Positions 22,852 through 36,300 of a stretch of 64,000 bases of DNA are shown in pieces. Under the pieces are notes generated by a model, which was given only the letters and a program-made list of their open reading frames with translations, ran no database searches and was not told where the DNA came from. This DNA comes from Amia ocellicauda (Eukaryota > Chordata > Actinopteri > Amiiformes > Amiidae): assembly GCF_036373705.1 (NCBI RefSeq), contig NC_089850.1, forward strand, positions 47,585,048-47,649,047, read 5' to 3'. The first letter of the stretch is position 1. The number at the start of each line of letters is the position of its first letter. A program made the position numbers and the translations under genes.

Positions 22852-25440
22852 GTAAACTTACTGTTCTCCCTGGCTTTCATTCCCTTCATACGCATTCATG
22901 CCAGATAGGAGTGCTGTACACAGTTGTACACACAGTGGCCAAAGGTGTTATCAAGGTGTTTCTCTGGGATCTGTAAATGGGCTTCTTATGTCCTAATTAG
23001 TGTACAGCTGAATCAAGGAGTGCAACTTGTTTGTGAAAAATCATGAATTTGTTACTTATCATGCCAACAAGAAAATAAAAGATTGTGAATAATGATTCCT
23101 GTTCTTTAGTTCAAAATATGAGAATTGCGAGCTCCTATTACATTCAACACCATCGTGTTGGCTTTTGTAACATACAATGCACTGTTAACATTTGCTACCT
23201 TTTGTCAGATATAACACACGTGCTCTGGGCATTTGCCTCATAAATGTTTGAAAATAATCAATAAACACATGAATAAAAGAATCCCCTTCTGAGCTCTGCC
23301 CTGATCTCCTGGCTGGCCTGGAGTCGCCATTTAACTCCAGCCATCAACAAGCACTGATAATGTTTCATGATTTATTAATAGGAAACTGAAATTGAGGTTC
23401 ATCTGCTCTCCCTTTCTGCCAGTACCACAGGAGACGGACCAGCATATCTCTACATGCTGTCATGCACACGCAGGCACAAACAGACACACACATACTTGAA
23501 CACACTCCTCAGCAATGTGGCTAATTCATGAGCATGTCCTAAGTAGTACTGAACCTAGACTGACCTCTCGCATCAGTGTGGTCAGTGATTAGACCTCTAC
23601 TGATATTTCTGTGTGGAGCCTCTGGAAGCTATTTATAGCCCTGCAGAGACCATTGTCCACAAATCAGCCCGAATAACTGATGCAGTGATTCTGTCTGGCC
23701 TCTGACAAACAGAGAGACAAAAAATGCTAACACTAATACTTCCTACTCTGCTCTTATGAAAAATTGTCTGGTTTAAAAAGAAAAACGATCCCAAATAAAA
23801 ACCACAAAGCTGTTATGCATGTTTGGTTTTCAGCAGTGCCTCAGAAGACCAGGGATGCGATGAGTGCTGAACCCTCAGTCCCATTTGTGACCCAACTCTC
23901 ACTTACACAGTGTTTACACTGTGACACCTTGCCCTTTCTTCTGCTGTGTACGCACCTGTCCACCTGCCAGGGACCGAAGGAAGTGTTTTTAACAAGGCAA
24001 TTCAGCTCCCTTTTGGGCTCATTTCTGCAGATTAAATTAAAATGAACTTCCTAGCAGCCATTGGCAAAAAAGAAAAAGCAAATATACAACATAAAAACTG
24101 CATTGCTGAGGAGGGAGGGGTTGCACTGGGCAGGTCTGAGGACATTTATTTATTCTAGTCTATTATTGTCGAACATAAAATGTAAGATCATAAATTAATT
24201 CATTTCTGAAAAGTCAGTGTGAAGTTTAAATAGGATTCAGTAATCAAAAAATACTGTTGAACACTTATTTTAAAGACGTGTCATCTTGCAGTTGTAATGT
24301 CGTTTCTGAAGCCAACAAACCGATAATAACCGTGATGGTTTGTCCGGAAACGTCATACTTTATATGTTATGCTTTAGTCAATGCTGCTTCTTCTCTAGCC
24401 TGTCATATCAAGAGTTCCACTGGGTGCTATTCTTAATCCAATTAACAATTCCCCTTGTGGCCTGTGTGGTAAAAATACACCATTTTATTTTTATTCTGCT
24501 GACACTCAGTCATACCCATTTTTGTCTTAATTCTTCTCAGAGAGCTTCTTTCGTGAATTCCCCTTGGTTGAGTTGCTTAATTGATTAATAACTCCCATGT
24601 GTTCCCAGTATTTAGAAATTGGTGATTTAAGGTGACCTATAAAATGATGTGGATTGGGGCTCTCCAGGACTATGGTTGGAGACCACTGCTTTCAAGAGAC
24701 TAAGGGCTTGACAAAATAAAGTCTTTGACCTGCCCGAGAATCACACATTACAAGTCTGTAACCTAATTTATTGTTAGTAGCCAATTTATACTATTCATGA
24801 ATTGAAGTGTGATAGGGTACAACTTCATAGTGGGTTCATGGGTGCTAACTGTAGCAACCACAAATCGCAGCTTCATTGGCAACTGTGTGCTTAGTCACTC
24901 TACTCCTATCATCTGGATCTGTCCTGGGGGACTGCTAGCTATTTTTGGAACTTAATGAAACCTCACATTTTTCATCTTAGTCAATCCACGTCTATCTTGC
25001 ATAGAACGTTTCCTATGGTTTGTTTTGTTATTTTATGTTTCTGTAAGTGAATTGTATAGCTCATTGGGATGTGTTTTTATGTGACTAACGTGTTGGAAAG
25101 CTCTGATTCTCAATCTGCAAACTTATTCAGAGAGCAAGGGGATCTTTAAGAACATCATTACCATGTTCATGAGTTACGAATAAACAGCCTGTGGATTTAA
25201 AGTGGGATGTGCCATAGGCCGCTGTCATTCCCTCAATTATTCTCTTCAAATCATTATTTGACTTTCATGCAGTTTAATCTAAAAATAACTTATGAAGTAC
25301 AGCTATTAAGCACTGCTCAGTTCGATTTTAACGCTGAAGGAATTATATGGGATCAAATTAGCATCGTGAAAGAGAAAAATTTAGTTGAAAACGTAATAAG
25401 AATATTGTGAAAAAAAAAATGGATATTTAGATAATATAAA

Positions 25441-25530
25441 ACAATCAGTGGCGGAGTCAGGGGGCCACTGACCCCTGCTGAAATCTGATTTGCCCCAAGT
25501 GCCCCAGCCATCACTTCAAACTATTAGTGC
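25441..25530 (+). repeat. Possible DNA-transposon terminal sequence
   Basis: The sequence cagtggcggagtcagggggc, cactgacccctgct resembles the ends of fish hAT-like elements that start CAGTGGCGG. No inverted partner was identified downstream. Confidence 0.3.
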
Positions 25531-26574
25531 AATTAATTTTCTGTTTCCCGTGTCCCTATTCTGTGTGCGTTAATTTCTTTTACCAAAGTTGTCATGTTTG
25601 TGTGTATACCACCCGGCAAGAATCCAGGTGGGACAGAGGAGTTATGCGCACAGCCACAGCCAGATTCCACGTTAGTTTCAAGACAAGACAGTTTATGGTA
25701 AATTGATCATTTAAATACTCTTGCTGTGCTGAATTTTATTTCTGCTATGACACTGACAATTTCATGAATGGCAAAAGCTAATGTTTTTTCACGGACATGT
25801 CCTCTTTTATCATTTAATCTCTTCCTAGCTACATTTTTTTAATATCTAAAAATGTCCAGGATTTGCCTTGCTTGTCCTTTTTCCAACACTGAATTACAAT
25901 TCCCGGTGTGCATGTTTAACCCTTCAGCTACAGCTGCGCTAGGATTCGATCATACATGAATGGTGATATGTACGGTGATAGTGTTCTTCTACTTTAAACC
26001 TTTTTGAAAAACTATTGGTCATTAATAAACGACTGATGTCTGTAAAGACTTCAACAACCAATGAGAGGTTTTATTTCACTGGGGTGAAAAAATTCTAGAA
26101 TCACTCCTGAAAAGAATAGAAAGCAAATGTATCAAAATGGTTACGATGCTACAATCTTTGCTTTTGCCACCGATTTCTTTGCTTTTGCTGATTTTTTTAT
26201 CCATGAAGGTGGGCTTTAGAGGGAGGTGTAGGTCATGTGTCTCTATTGGTCCACTAGTTTTTGTGTGACAGTTCTTCCTGACACAATCAATGAGCAGGGT
26301 GAGATTGGTCTGACATGTCACCACTCTACGTCAAATCTTTTACTTTACCATTGATTGTATCCATATGACTGAGGGGGGTGCAAGTGAATGGCTTCAAAAT
26401 GTAATTATAAACCAAGCATGTTTTTTAATGAAAGCTACAGACACATATTTCCAATCGCTTTCTACAGATTACAGATCGATTGCCATCTCACACACAAGTC
26501 ATCTGAAAACCGTAAATTCTAACCCAGCTGTATACATGGGTAATTGTATGTAAAAATAATGTGATATATTGTTA

Positions 26575-26637
26575 CAATTGTAAGTCGACCTGGATAATGG
26601 TTTCTGCTAAGAAATATAATAATAATAATAATAACCG
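26575..26637 (+). repeat. L2-type 3' tail with (aat)n
   Basis: The sequence gtaagtcgacctggataatg, gtttctgctaagaaat is followed by (aat)7 ending at about 26632. It is a diverged copy of the same tail. It lies in the last cep85l intron. Confidence 0.65.
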
Positions 26638-27528
26638 CAAGAAGGGCAAAGAAGAACAGATGACCTGTAATACTGTTTTATTCTGTATTAAGAACTTTTT
26701 TTTTTTCATTTTTATAATAGAGTATTCTGGGATTCATGTGGATATGTTATATACAAAAAAATAATAGATTGGTTTGTGTCTGGTATTTGAGACAAATACC
26801 TCCAGTGTGTATTGCTCACACTTGCATTTTAAGGTCATGGTGACAACAAGTAGTTGAAACAACTCCACCTGTCACTCAGCACTGCCAGCAATATCAGTGA
26901 ATACATTTGCTTTCCTTTAATCCAGTGCAGATGAAAGAAGCAGCAATTTTCCTCCAGAGACCCTGGATAGAAACTCCTTATATCACAGAGAAAAGCAGAA
27001 ATTGCACAAGAACCCCCTACCTGAGTGAATTATAAGAAATCTGAAAGAAGTTATTAGTTTAAAAAATAAATGAATAAACAAATTAAAGTTTAATTGTATC
27101 CTAGTCCTATACTTACTTATTAACTGAATATCATTATAAAATGCTTCTAGGTTACATTCTCTTTCCATTTAGCCTTCTTTACATTTGACAGCTCCGTGTG
27201 CCAGGTTTGACTAGGCTAAAAAAGCAGCTGCCATTGCAGAGGGATAATTCCCCCCAGACAAACCCAGAAGCTACTGTAATGAAATGATAAAGGAGAAGCT
27301 GCACAGGTATGAAAGAACATCACCTTCCTATTGCTTGATCTACTATGCAAAACAAATTCCTGAAGGAAATGGGTTCTGAAAACTACTTTTTTCTTAATTT
27401 TTTAATGACTGTAAGTCCAGTCCCTTGCCCTGCAGTATGTAAACAGATCACAGCCCCTTGCTGTTTCTGCCTTTGGGCTGTCTTTCTGAGTATGTTTCAC
27501 ACTTTCCTTCTTGGTTTCTGTTTCACAG

Positions 27529-27692
27529 CAATGAACTGTTCAGCTGAAGAGAATGAAAACCTCCAGGTTGAAGACAGTCTCGGCACAAAGCTCTCTGAGG
27601 TGTGTCAGTTACGGAAGGACATTGATGAATTGAGGAATATAATATCAGACAGCTATGCTCAGGACATGGGAGACAACTGCATTACTCAATGA
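27529..27692 (+). CDS. cep85l: cep85l terminal coding exon (ends DNCITQ)
   Basis: The acceptor is TTTCACAG at 27521-27528. The exon needs one base from the previous exon (x+CA), then reads [27 protein letters not shown] and [13 protein letters not shown], with the stop TGA at 27690-27692. This is nearly identical to the vertebrate CEP85L C-terminus and is the best single anchor for the gene's identity. The required phase (1) does not match the previous visible exon (phase 0). Confidence 0.88.
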
Positions 27693-30600
27693 CAATCTGT
27701 TGCCCCTCCGCAATAATGAACTGTGATATTTAATGCTGCTTTGTCACGCTACCTTGCAGTTCCATTACAGACCCATATTGGAAGATGGCCACTTGCAAAT
27801 GAACTGGAAGGGAAATAGCTTTGAATTGTTTGTGCCGACGCTTAAAAAAAGAAAAAAAATTAACAGACAGAACAAGTAGGAAGTGACTAACAAGCATTTG
27901 TGTTTGCCAGGGATTTTCAAACTACTGAATGTAGGACCAAGCTGTGAATAGAGTTTACATACGAGTCCTTTGGATCTGAATAGCAGTATTAATGTTATGA
28001 TTATTTTTAACAGATTATTGTTGGGTTGTATGTCGTTTTCATATGTGCTACATATTTTTTGTCTTGCTTTCTCCTCTGCTGAATTATTTTGGCTGTTTAA
28101 ATATGTAAAGGTCCTCTTCCTGGGTATACAGTTACAGGTAGCTAACAGGAACTGTGGCTTTGGTCAGTGGCCCTAGGTGACTCTAGGGTCTCCTTTCAGT
28201 ATTGTGAAGGTAAGCCTGTGAAATGACTTCCAGTGCTGCTCCTCTAAGTGCCTAGAAATATGTGTCCTCAAAATCCTGCAGTCAAGACCTTCCTAGCCAA
28301 ATAGCTGAGCTGTCTGTCTGGGCCCAGGCTGACAGTTTTCCACTGTGAGTGTCCGAGCCGCCGGTCGGCAGGACCCTGCGTTGCACTCTGTCAGGTCTTG
28401 GCCTCTCCCCAGTTCATTCAGTGCAGGAGTTATGTGGGAGGGTGTTTCAGAACGCTTCATCTGGCCACAGAGACAAGTTACATGTTTGTGTTACAAAGGG
28501 AGAATATAGTGGGAAGGTTTATGTGAGGCTGAAAAGTCTTCTGTACCAAAACCCTGCTTAGAAGAGCCAATGATAAGGGTGTGCAAAATCACAGACACTC
28601 TATACAGCATGAACAGTGCAGACATGCAGGGGAAATGAAAATAGAGCCTGTTCAGTCAAACAGAACAAGCCAATTTCAGGAATTTACTCTCCAAGTATGA
28701 CTAAAAACATCTCTTTCCCTGAAACTGCTAAGTAATCGTGTTATTAACACTGAATGTATTAGTGCCGGAGTTGCAGAACTCATGGCAGAACATTTCTTAT
28801 AAGTGTGTGTAATATTTCTACCTCATCTTTCTTAGTAACGTTACTTAAAACAACATCTGCAAGATCCGTTATTTATTTGCCCTCTTGTTTCGGTCTTCTC
28901 TAACCAAATCACTCGGAGTACACGAGACCACAGGTCGTACAGGCACAGAGCACTCTGTTTGGGAACCTCGTTTTGTCACTTTTTTAATGGAGAGTATTTG
29001 TTAAAAGACCCACTGAGAGGGGTTAATGGACCCTCACACTGCCAACACACCTGTTCAGTCATCTCTGGGGGTATGCAGAAATGGAATCAGACTTGGTGAA
29101 ATTGGTGACCAAAAAATTGTATTTCATTTCCAGTCTGCACTCCATTTAACTGAGCGAATGACAAGAGGAGAGCAGACATTACACAACACTGGAGTCTCAA
29201 CTGCTGTTCTGGCTTTAGTGTTGCACCGTATTGAGGTTGAAGGGTATTCTGTAGGCATTAACAATTCAGTTCATACAGTGTAGCTTTGTAATGCCGAGAA
29301 CTGTTTTGCTTTTACTTAAAGCCTAATGTGATGATATAAAGAGTAAAGTACAAAGACTGTAACAGATCCATACAGTGTATATATTTTGTTAGTTTAAATA
29401 AATGTATTGACCTTTTAGGGACATTTGTAGGGTATTTTCCCCCCAAATGTTATTTATTTTGTTTTTGTAATATGTACTCTTGACTTTTATTTAACATTTT
29501 ATATCATACTTTGTCATTTATTTATGTCTTACAAAATGATGTACAGTGGTCCTGTCATTTTGACAGAATGGTTGCTTAATATAAGAGACGTACAGGATTA
29601 GCAAGCCCTATATTATTGCCAGTGAATTAGACCGACTTGTTCTTCATTTAAAAGCCTGATGATGTTGAAACCAAAGAAACGATATAAAAAAGAGCACAAT
29701 CTACTGATCGATTATGAAGTCAGCTGCTTGTGACGTTAAGTATTGGACCATTGTAGTTTCACTTTAAATGCATCAATTGTATGAAGGCCAGAATGTTCCC
29801 TTATTATGAAGGGATAGTTTAACTTAGAATTACCAGTATTTAATTCTTCGGCTTCGGATCAGAATCACTGACGTTGCTTGATCGACATCTTTGTGCTTCA
29901 GGGTCTAAAATAGGTTAATCTCATTTCCCGTTTATTGAGGTCCAACACTGTTCCAACAGCGAAGTCTTAAGTCTGTGTTGGCCGTCTCAGCAGTCTAATA
30001 TGCTAGAAAAAGCATATGTTTAATTATTTATATGAAGAAGATGCATGACAAGCCCTACACAATGTTTATGAGACGTACGATACAGTGAGGAACAACATTC
30101 ACATTGTGTATTCACTTTTTATTACAGGAGCACACTGTAAATAATTTGCTCTTCTAAAACATTTCTACTAGCGATAGTTTTAGCAACTCATCCTCACATC
30201 TTGTGTGAATCTCAGAGACATTAGGACAGAGCAGATGTCTTCAATTCTAAACAGTCTAACACATAAACATTTATATAAATTAAAAGAAAGATAAATTCAG
30301 ACCGATAGAAAGACAGATAAAGTGCTCCGTTTACAGGTACATTAATTTAAGAGGTAGTTTTATAGTCTGTCCTGCAGTGGGGAGGGCAAGTAGTAAATCT
30401 TGTGCAAGGGATTCTCCCCAATATCCAGTTGAAACCTTACGTTTGTAAAGGAGTCACTGGACAACAGTTGGGAGATTCACAGCCGGAGACATTTCTCTGC
30501 AGTGTGATCTTGGCCATTTAGGGACATTGTTGGGTCATCTGCCAATAATGATTAGTAGAAAGCAGTGTGCTCTGAGAAAACAACTACAGAAGAAGGGGTG

Positions 30601-31400
30601 TGGTAGAAGAAGCACAACACATCAGTTGGCTTCTGCATTTGTAAGGGTCTCTAGTCTGTGATTAAATGATATTGAAGGAAAACATTTCACTGTAATAATT
30701 AACTGAAACAATCTATGCAATTCCAATATTTAAATTTGAATACATGTAAATATAGTACATGTATATATAAAAAAGAAGCATTAGCTAGTTGCATGATCCA
30801 GAGGAGTGATCGTTTCAGGGGAAGCGGCTGAATTCACTGAGGGACTGTGTGTAGAGCTCTGTATGTGCACCTCAGTGCTGTACAAATTCACCAGGAAGAC
30901 GGCAAACCATTTAATATCTTTTTGTTAACTGACTCGCATGTTGTCATCAAACGCCATGTTGCTAATCCATAGTAGCAGGCAGTGCATCATCAGCTCATTA
31001 GATAACCCAAATCTGAGGCTCGACCTAACACATCACGAATGCCTTGCAACTGTATTGTGAATGTCTGGCTACCAGGAAGCACACATCATGACTGTTTGGG
31101 GTGTTTGTAAGTTCTGAATAGAAGTACTGTACTCGGACACAAAAGGGAAATGTGCGTCAGGAGCCAGTCACTGCAAGATATTACAAATGGAGGCCGCTGG
31201 ATGGCTTCGATCATTGTGTCCATTTTCTACTGTTTAAGCTTTTAGTTTTGCAGATAGATTTTATGAATGCCAAAGTTATATTTATATAATAAGAAATCTT
31301 CTACAAATATTAACTAGTATTTTTCCATTGGAACGTGCTTTTGCTCTTATTTGTACAGATGTGAAATAAAATATATTTTTTATGTAATATAACTTGCTGT
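27693..31400 (+). other. Probable 3' untranslated region of cep85l
   Basis: This is repeat-poor, AT-rich sequence following the cep85l stop, with no coding signal. AATAAA signals occur near 29397 and near 31366; the second is followed by a T/G-rich stretch (TGTTGGAATGTTTTG), a plausible cleavage region. The 3' end is inferred only from these signals. Confidence 0.4.
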
Positions 31401-31654
31401 TGGAATGTTTTGTTTCGTTTTCACTTAATTAGCCACTGGATATGCAAATCAGTGCATCTAAATTACAAAGGCAGAGGCACATAAGCAACAAGGTATCTGA
31501 TTCGAAATATATTAGTGTTAGTCAGATATTTGTTGTTGAATGTTGTTTGTATATCTTAAATATGTATCAATTTTTAAACTATGAAGGAATTCTCTATGGA
31601 ATATGGAATATTCACCCAACCAGGTCAGTTATATTGCTCTCATTTAATTAGAAT

Positions 31655-31902
31655 CATTACACTTCTATAGTGCTTTATGTAGACACCCAAGGCACTTCAC
31701 ATGTTATGGGGTCCCACCACCTCCACTTTATAGCACCCCCCAAAGTGCACCAATATACTCCACACACATCAACTATTCGGTAGGGAGGTGAGCAGAGGGA
31801 GATTGATGCCAATTATTTATATTGTTGAGGGTCAATTTTTATGAGGCCTTTATAAATTAGGGCCATAGTAGGAATTTGGCCCTAATTTGGGTAATACCCC
31901 AG
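31655..31902 (-). mobile_element. SINE 3' half (body and tail) on the - strand
   Basis: Read on the - strand, this is a diverged copy of a common fish repeat body: cctggc..ccaaatt, then ggtgtgtg, the gtggtgggacccc block and the tail gcactatagaagtgtaa at 31655. In the consensus this follows the 5S-derived head and the cctttggatgag body. It is in the same orientation and order as the 5' half at 33.1-33.35 kb. Confidence 0.65.
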
Positions 31903-33110
31903 GCCAGGGCTTCCTAACCTTTTCCATCCCAAGGCCCACTTGATCAACATCATAAACCTTTGAGGAACCAATACCCACACAATCCATTCAAAAACACAGT
32001 TTAAATACATTTAAATAAATTAGATATATTTGCATAAATTGTAGATGACATCACACTAGCTAGTAAGTGTATAGAACTGAATGAAAATCATTCATCATTA
32101 CAGCTAATCCATATAAACAAAATACAACATCTCCTTGTAGTTTAAAATGAGTTATCTAACATTTAAATATTTTATTTACCAGCCCACGGTTTATTTATAG
32201 GTAGGCTATTGATTTAACTTGCATGAAACATGTTAATCTTCCAGTTAGGCCTTTACTCATAATAAAGTGTTTGCACGTTTACGTATGCATATTAGCTTTA
32301 ATTTGTATTTTATTCAATACAGAAAATAGTGTCGAAATTAGGGAATCGGTGTAAAACATTTGATGTATACCCCAGTGTTCAGTAACATTAAGAAAGTCAC
32401 CACTATACTGAAAGTAGTAAAGACACTGGAACACAGGAACCTTAATAGTTGGGTTAACTAAGAAAAAAACTTCCTTCTAAAATTTGTGTCAACATTAAAT
32501 ATTTTTGGTATATAACAATAATAATAAAAATAATAATTATTGGGTTGATAAAGTTTTTTTAGGATCGCAGCCTCGATAATGAAACGGTTCAAGAAACTTT
32601 AGCTTGATATTACAGGTTAATGTAAGCAATATATTAAAATAATAACTAAAAAGTAGAATATACCATTATACGTTTCGTTATAAAAGATTAAATTTAACTT
32701 CCTTGTAGAAATTCGTAGCACATCGCTCTGTGGATTGTGCAACAGCGTTGCTACGATTAATTAAACTGTGATACCCAATGAATGGTGGATAGTCAAATTA
32801 AAGCTCCATTAAAATAAACAGCATAATCTTAATATTAATGTACCATGCACGATGATGACCATCCCCAGCTAAATGACACAAAACTCGCATATATAGCCTA
32901 TTAATAGTGTATAAAAATAACTTAATAGGGTGGAGTACTTTTAGGTTATTGTGCAGGGATCATGATATTGGTATTGGAGAAGTTGGGGGTTAAAAATATG
33001 TATGTAGGTCTGTATATTTATTTTGTGTAAAATAAAGGCAAGGATCGTCTCCCTTCTTGATGTAATTTCATTCGTATCCATTGACAATCAAAAGTTACAG
33101 CTTTGATTTA
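31903..33110. mobile_element. Probable insertion splitting the SINE, hAT-like
   Basis: This 1.2-kb AT-rich stretch separates two SINE halves that lie in correct order. Its left edge reads gggcttcctaacctttt, resembling hAT-type terminal sequences in fish. Around 32213-32275 it shares ttgcatgaaaca and ctcataataaa blocks with 48600-48655. I could not find a matching inverted right terminus. Confidence 0.4.
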
Positions 33111-33114
33111 ACGA

Positions 33115-33350
33115 GAGCTGCCACTGACCGACTCATCCAAAGGACGGTACCTATTCATCACAGCACAGTGTCCCCATCCCTGTCCTGGGGTATTGAGAGC
33201 CACACACACCACAGGTGCCCCCTACTGGTCTCACCAACTCCTCTTCCAGCAGCAACCTTCATTTCCATCCAAGTACTGGCCAGGCCAACCTGCTTGGCTG
33301 CAGTGGAGTGCTTTGTGTTGAGCTGCAGGGTGGTATGGCTACTGGTTTAC
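33115..33350 (-). mobile_element. 5S-rRNA-derived SINE (SINE3-type), 5' half
   Basis: On the - strand, 33346-33265 reads like 5S rRNA: agCCATACCACCCTG, a variable middle, AGCAGGttgGgCCTGG, then AGTACTTGGATGG. This is the pol III internal-promoter region used as the head of SINE3-type elements. It continues into a body with cctttggatgagtcgg, similar to a common fish SINE body. It is diverged and old. The ORF across it on the + strand is a by-product of this repeat. Confidence 0.75.
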
Positions 33351-36300
33351 CATCCAACTTTCCAGTCAACTTTCATCCAATCAATTTACAATGCTTCCCC
33401 TCAACTGTGTTGCTGGGATATTATATTATTGCTGGAAGCTGCTGCTTACAATTGGCAGACACAATGGAATGAGTTATTAAATATGACAGAACTGCTCATT
33501 TTGTACATCAAGGTAACTCTTCCATCTTGTGCAGTTCATTGAGACACCCTACCTTTACAGCTGTCAGTGGATTACAATATCTGTCAATCTCTCAGTCCCA
33601 CCAGACCAGGACACATTAAAGGTACAGTAGCCTACATCAAAAGGAGAAAAGGCTTCAGTCCAGATCTTTGAAGTCCTCTCCACAGAGATGGAGAACAGCA
33701 CTCTCCCGCAACAGGCTCAACACAGCAGTTGTGCCTTCACCACCCTCACCTCGTTTCTTCATTTATTTTGCTACATTATAAAACGGAAAGCTGGCCAGTA
33801 TAGTTCTGCATTTGCTTGGTTTTGTTTTGCTTTGCTTTGCTTGGTTTTATGTGAAATGGCTGGAATACATTATACTAATTTGAAGTAATGCTACCTCTTC
33901 TACATTCTCTATCTTTTTATTTGGAGCCTTTGGGATTGAGGAGGAAAGAAAGAAAGAAAAAAAAAAAAGATATACAGAAAATCAAGATCCTTTAATTTGT
34001 GGCTCTCAGCACTGGGAACAATTAATTTCTCACCATCAACATTTTATTATGTTTAAAGAACAGACTACACTAAAGGGTCGACCACATCAAAAATAAACAC
34101 GGTTTTGCTTACCGTCTCTCTTCTTTTTTATTTGTAAGCATGTTTTGTCCTGGGCCAGTTTGGGTGTAGTTAAATTAAGGAAATTAAATTAAAAGCTGCA
34201 GTCAACTGCTCTCTTGGTGTGAACACACATTTTCTCATTATATTTTAATTAACCATTATTGCCCATAAAAACACATGGCTGGTACTCTGCTTCTCATATG
34301 GAAAGAATGAGGCTTCTGTTTTTGTTTAGATACCCATTGCTATCTTACCATAAGGGCTATGTCTGGGTGACAGCAGGACCAAACACAATCAGTACAAACA
34401 AGCTACAGCCAAGGAGGACTGATTAACTCTGAATGCCAAGGCCAGTGATGAGCCCCGTTAACAAGGCTAATGAAGAGACTGAGGAATGACTCCACCAAGT
34501 CCACTTATGTTTACATAGGAGGCATCGGATCAATTGTTCTGTTCAAACCAGGGCAATTAAAAATAAGAAAAAATAATCTGTCGGGGCTCAGTGTTGTGAT
34601 ATCCATCTGAAATTGAGGGATTTGGAATGAATAGTGTGCCGTAAAAGTATTTTCTGTTTTGTTGCGCAGGAGAAAATCAAGAATAGGACTCTCTGACCCC
34701 AGGCAGCCACAGGTGAGCCCGAGTGATGAGGCTTTGATCACGTATTTAAATCGAAACTGAAGTAACGACTGGGGCCGCCCATGGTGACTATAGCCAGCGG
34801 CTTGGCTTCCTGCCCGTTTCCCGTGCGTGACATCAGAAGGTACCAACCCCAGAGGACTTCATTAGCTTAGGACACATTATACCTTCACAGCAGCACGCAC
34901 TAGCTCAAGCATTTTAAACGGATACGATGGGGGGAGGGATTATTTTAATTGACACCAACAGAATTGGCATTGCTCGGATATAACAGATAAGGATGCATAT
35001 CTACTTTTAATACTGCCTTATCAATATCCAAAATTCAAGCCAATGCCGATCCGGTTTTAAATACACGGTATAACTTTTTGTCTGCTTTCTGGAATTGTGA
35101 TTGTGATCTATGACATCTGTGTTTTATAATCTGTATCATCAGGCGTGGCGATGGCGGGAACTCAAGCACAGGGCTTTCGATTTCATGGGTACCTTTTAAT
35201 TCACAGCTAATTAAGACGCACTGATGAATGTATGGAGCTTTTTCTTATTTTAGTGCCCTAAGACCATGTCCTAGTAAACTGAATGTGTAAATACACATTA
35301 CACCACATGTAAATCTGACAAAACATGCATGTTTTTAATAGTCTATCTACTGTATATAAACATATGTAATCTATATAGTTTAGAAAAAAGTATTAAATGA
35401 TTGCATGTTGTATTTCAATGTATTATAAATTGCATATTTTATAATACATACTTTACCCCCGTAAAGGTCCACTCATCCCATCTTAGTAGAAGGAGAAAAA
35501 CATAACCCAAACATCACAGGAGGAGTACATTTCCCAGGTTATCCAACCCTAAACCTAATAGTGCTGCTTAACAATGAAGGTTAAGACTCAAACTAGAGTA
35601 ATGCTTTGTGTTGGGTTAGCGGATCTAGGCTTCCTCAGTATTAGAGATTCACACAGAAATGCAACAGGATCTCCTGTGAAGGCACACTGCATTGACTTCC
35701 ACAGGGTCTGACTGTTTCCCTTTGTTCCTTTTGTCCCCAAGCATTTTCTTGCATCCTTTGGAGCTCAATTGATTGTTGTTAAGCAATCCATGCATTATAA
35801 GTGCAATAGGACTGTTACAAAAATAGTTTAGCTTAACATATTTCTGTTTAATATAGTTGCATTTGCCAAACTTCACTGTGTAGAGACCACAAAGACAACA
35901 GAGCTGAGTAATCTGGTTTAATGGAAAAAGTGCTTCACTGCAGCCTGTGTGCATTTCCGTCACACTGAAAACAGGTGTAGCGCACACTCTTTACCAGTTA
36001 ACCACAGGCTACATTATATGGCACTTGCAGCACCTACAGCAGCCACATGCACACTGACACTCAACGTCACCGTGCGGACTTCACTCAGCAGAGACCCCTA
36101 CAAAAGAACCAGCATCCTTTCCACTAGCTGTGCTGTAGACGGAGCGTAGCCTGAACAAAACCCAGTGTCTCCAGCTCATCTCTGAATAGAGAGAGCGCTG
36201 GCTGAAGGCCACCTCAACTCACGCCAAGGACACTGACACACTGTACTCTTGCACTGAAGGCATGCTGGGGGTAGACAGCCATACCTTTGAGCAGGATAAC

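Larger units (their letters stand above)
22852..27528. other. Last cep85l intron interval, expected exon(s) not found
   Basis: 4.7 kb of AT-rich DNA with a possible transposon end at 25441 and an L2 tail at 26575. I searched for the segment that precedes MNCSAEE in CEP85L (CLFDLKALCSIL, GKEPNLSLLLGIRS) and found no convincing match in any + frame. Confidence 0.5.
12951..27692 (+). pseudogene. cep85l: CEP85L-like centrosomal coiled-coil gene, 3' part, probably decayed
   Basis: Nine exon-like blocks on the + strand (12951-13003, 17182-17299, 18001-18126, 18782-18934, 19517-19671, 20979-21096, 22606-22654, 22744-22851, 27529-27692) match the C-terminal half of vertebrate CEP85L in order. Signature segments are [65 protein letters not shown] and the terminus [14 protein letters not shown]85L is a centrosome/pericentriolar coiled-coil protein needed for neuronal migration in mammals. 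The visible protein is almost all charged heptad-like coiled coil. Damage: two in-frame stops in the first block, a Tc1 insertion at the edge of the seventh block with a frameshift inside it, and no recognisable exon for the segment that precedes MNCSAEE in the family. The N-terminal large exon is absent from the window. Family assignment rests on remembered protein sequence, without a search. A sequencing error or an unusual transcript could explain single defects; all three together favour a decaying copy. Confidence 0.72.

Noticed and set aside
23380..23530. Frame starting ETEIEVHLLSLSAS after an AG as the missing cep85l exon
   Set aside because: No similarity to the expected segment, it runs into a CA-rich stretch and a stop, and has no suitable donor.
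27188..27240. TTTGACTAGGCTAAAAAAGC as a decayed CLFDLKALC exon
   Set aside because: The match is too short and too weak, without splice sites.
1..31000. Phospholamban gene nested in a cep85l intron, as in mammals
   Set aside because: I looked for its short conserved protein on both strands and saw no match. It may lie left of the window.
33081..33542. 153-codon ORF on the + strand
   Set aside because: It reads antisense through the 5S-derived SINE and shows no protein domain.
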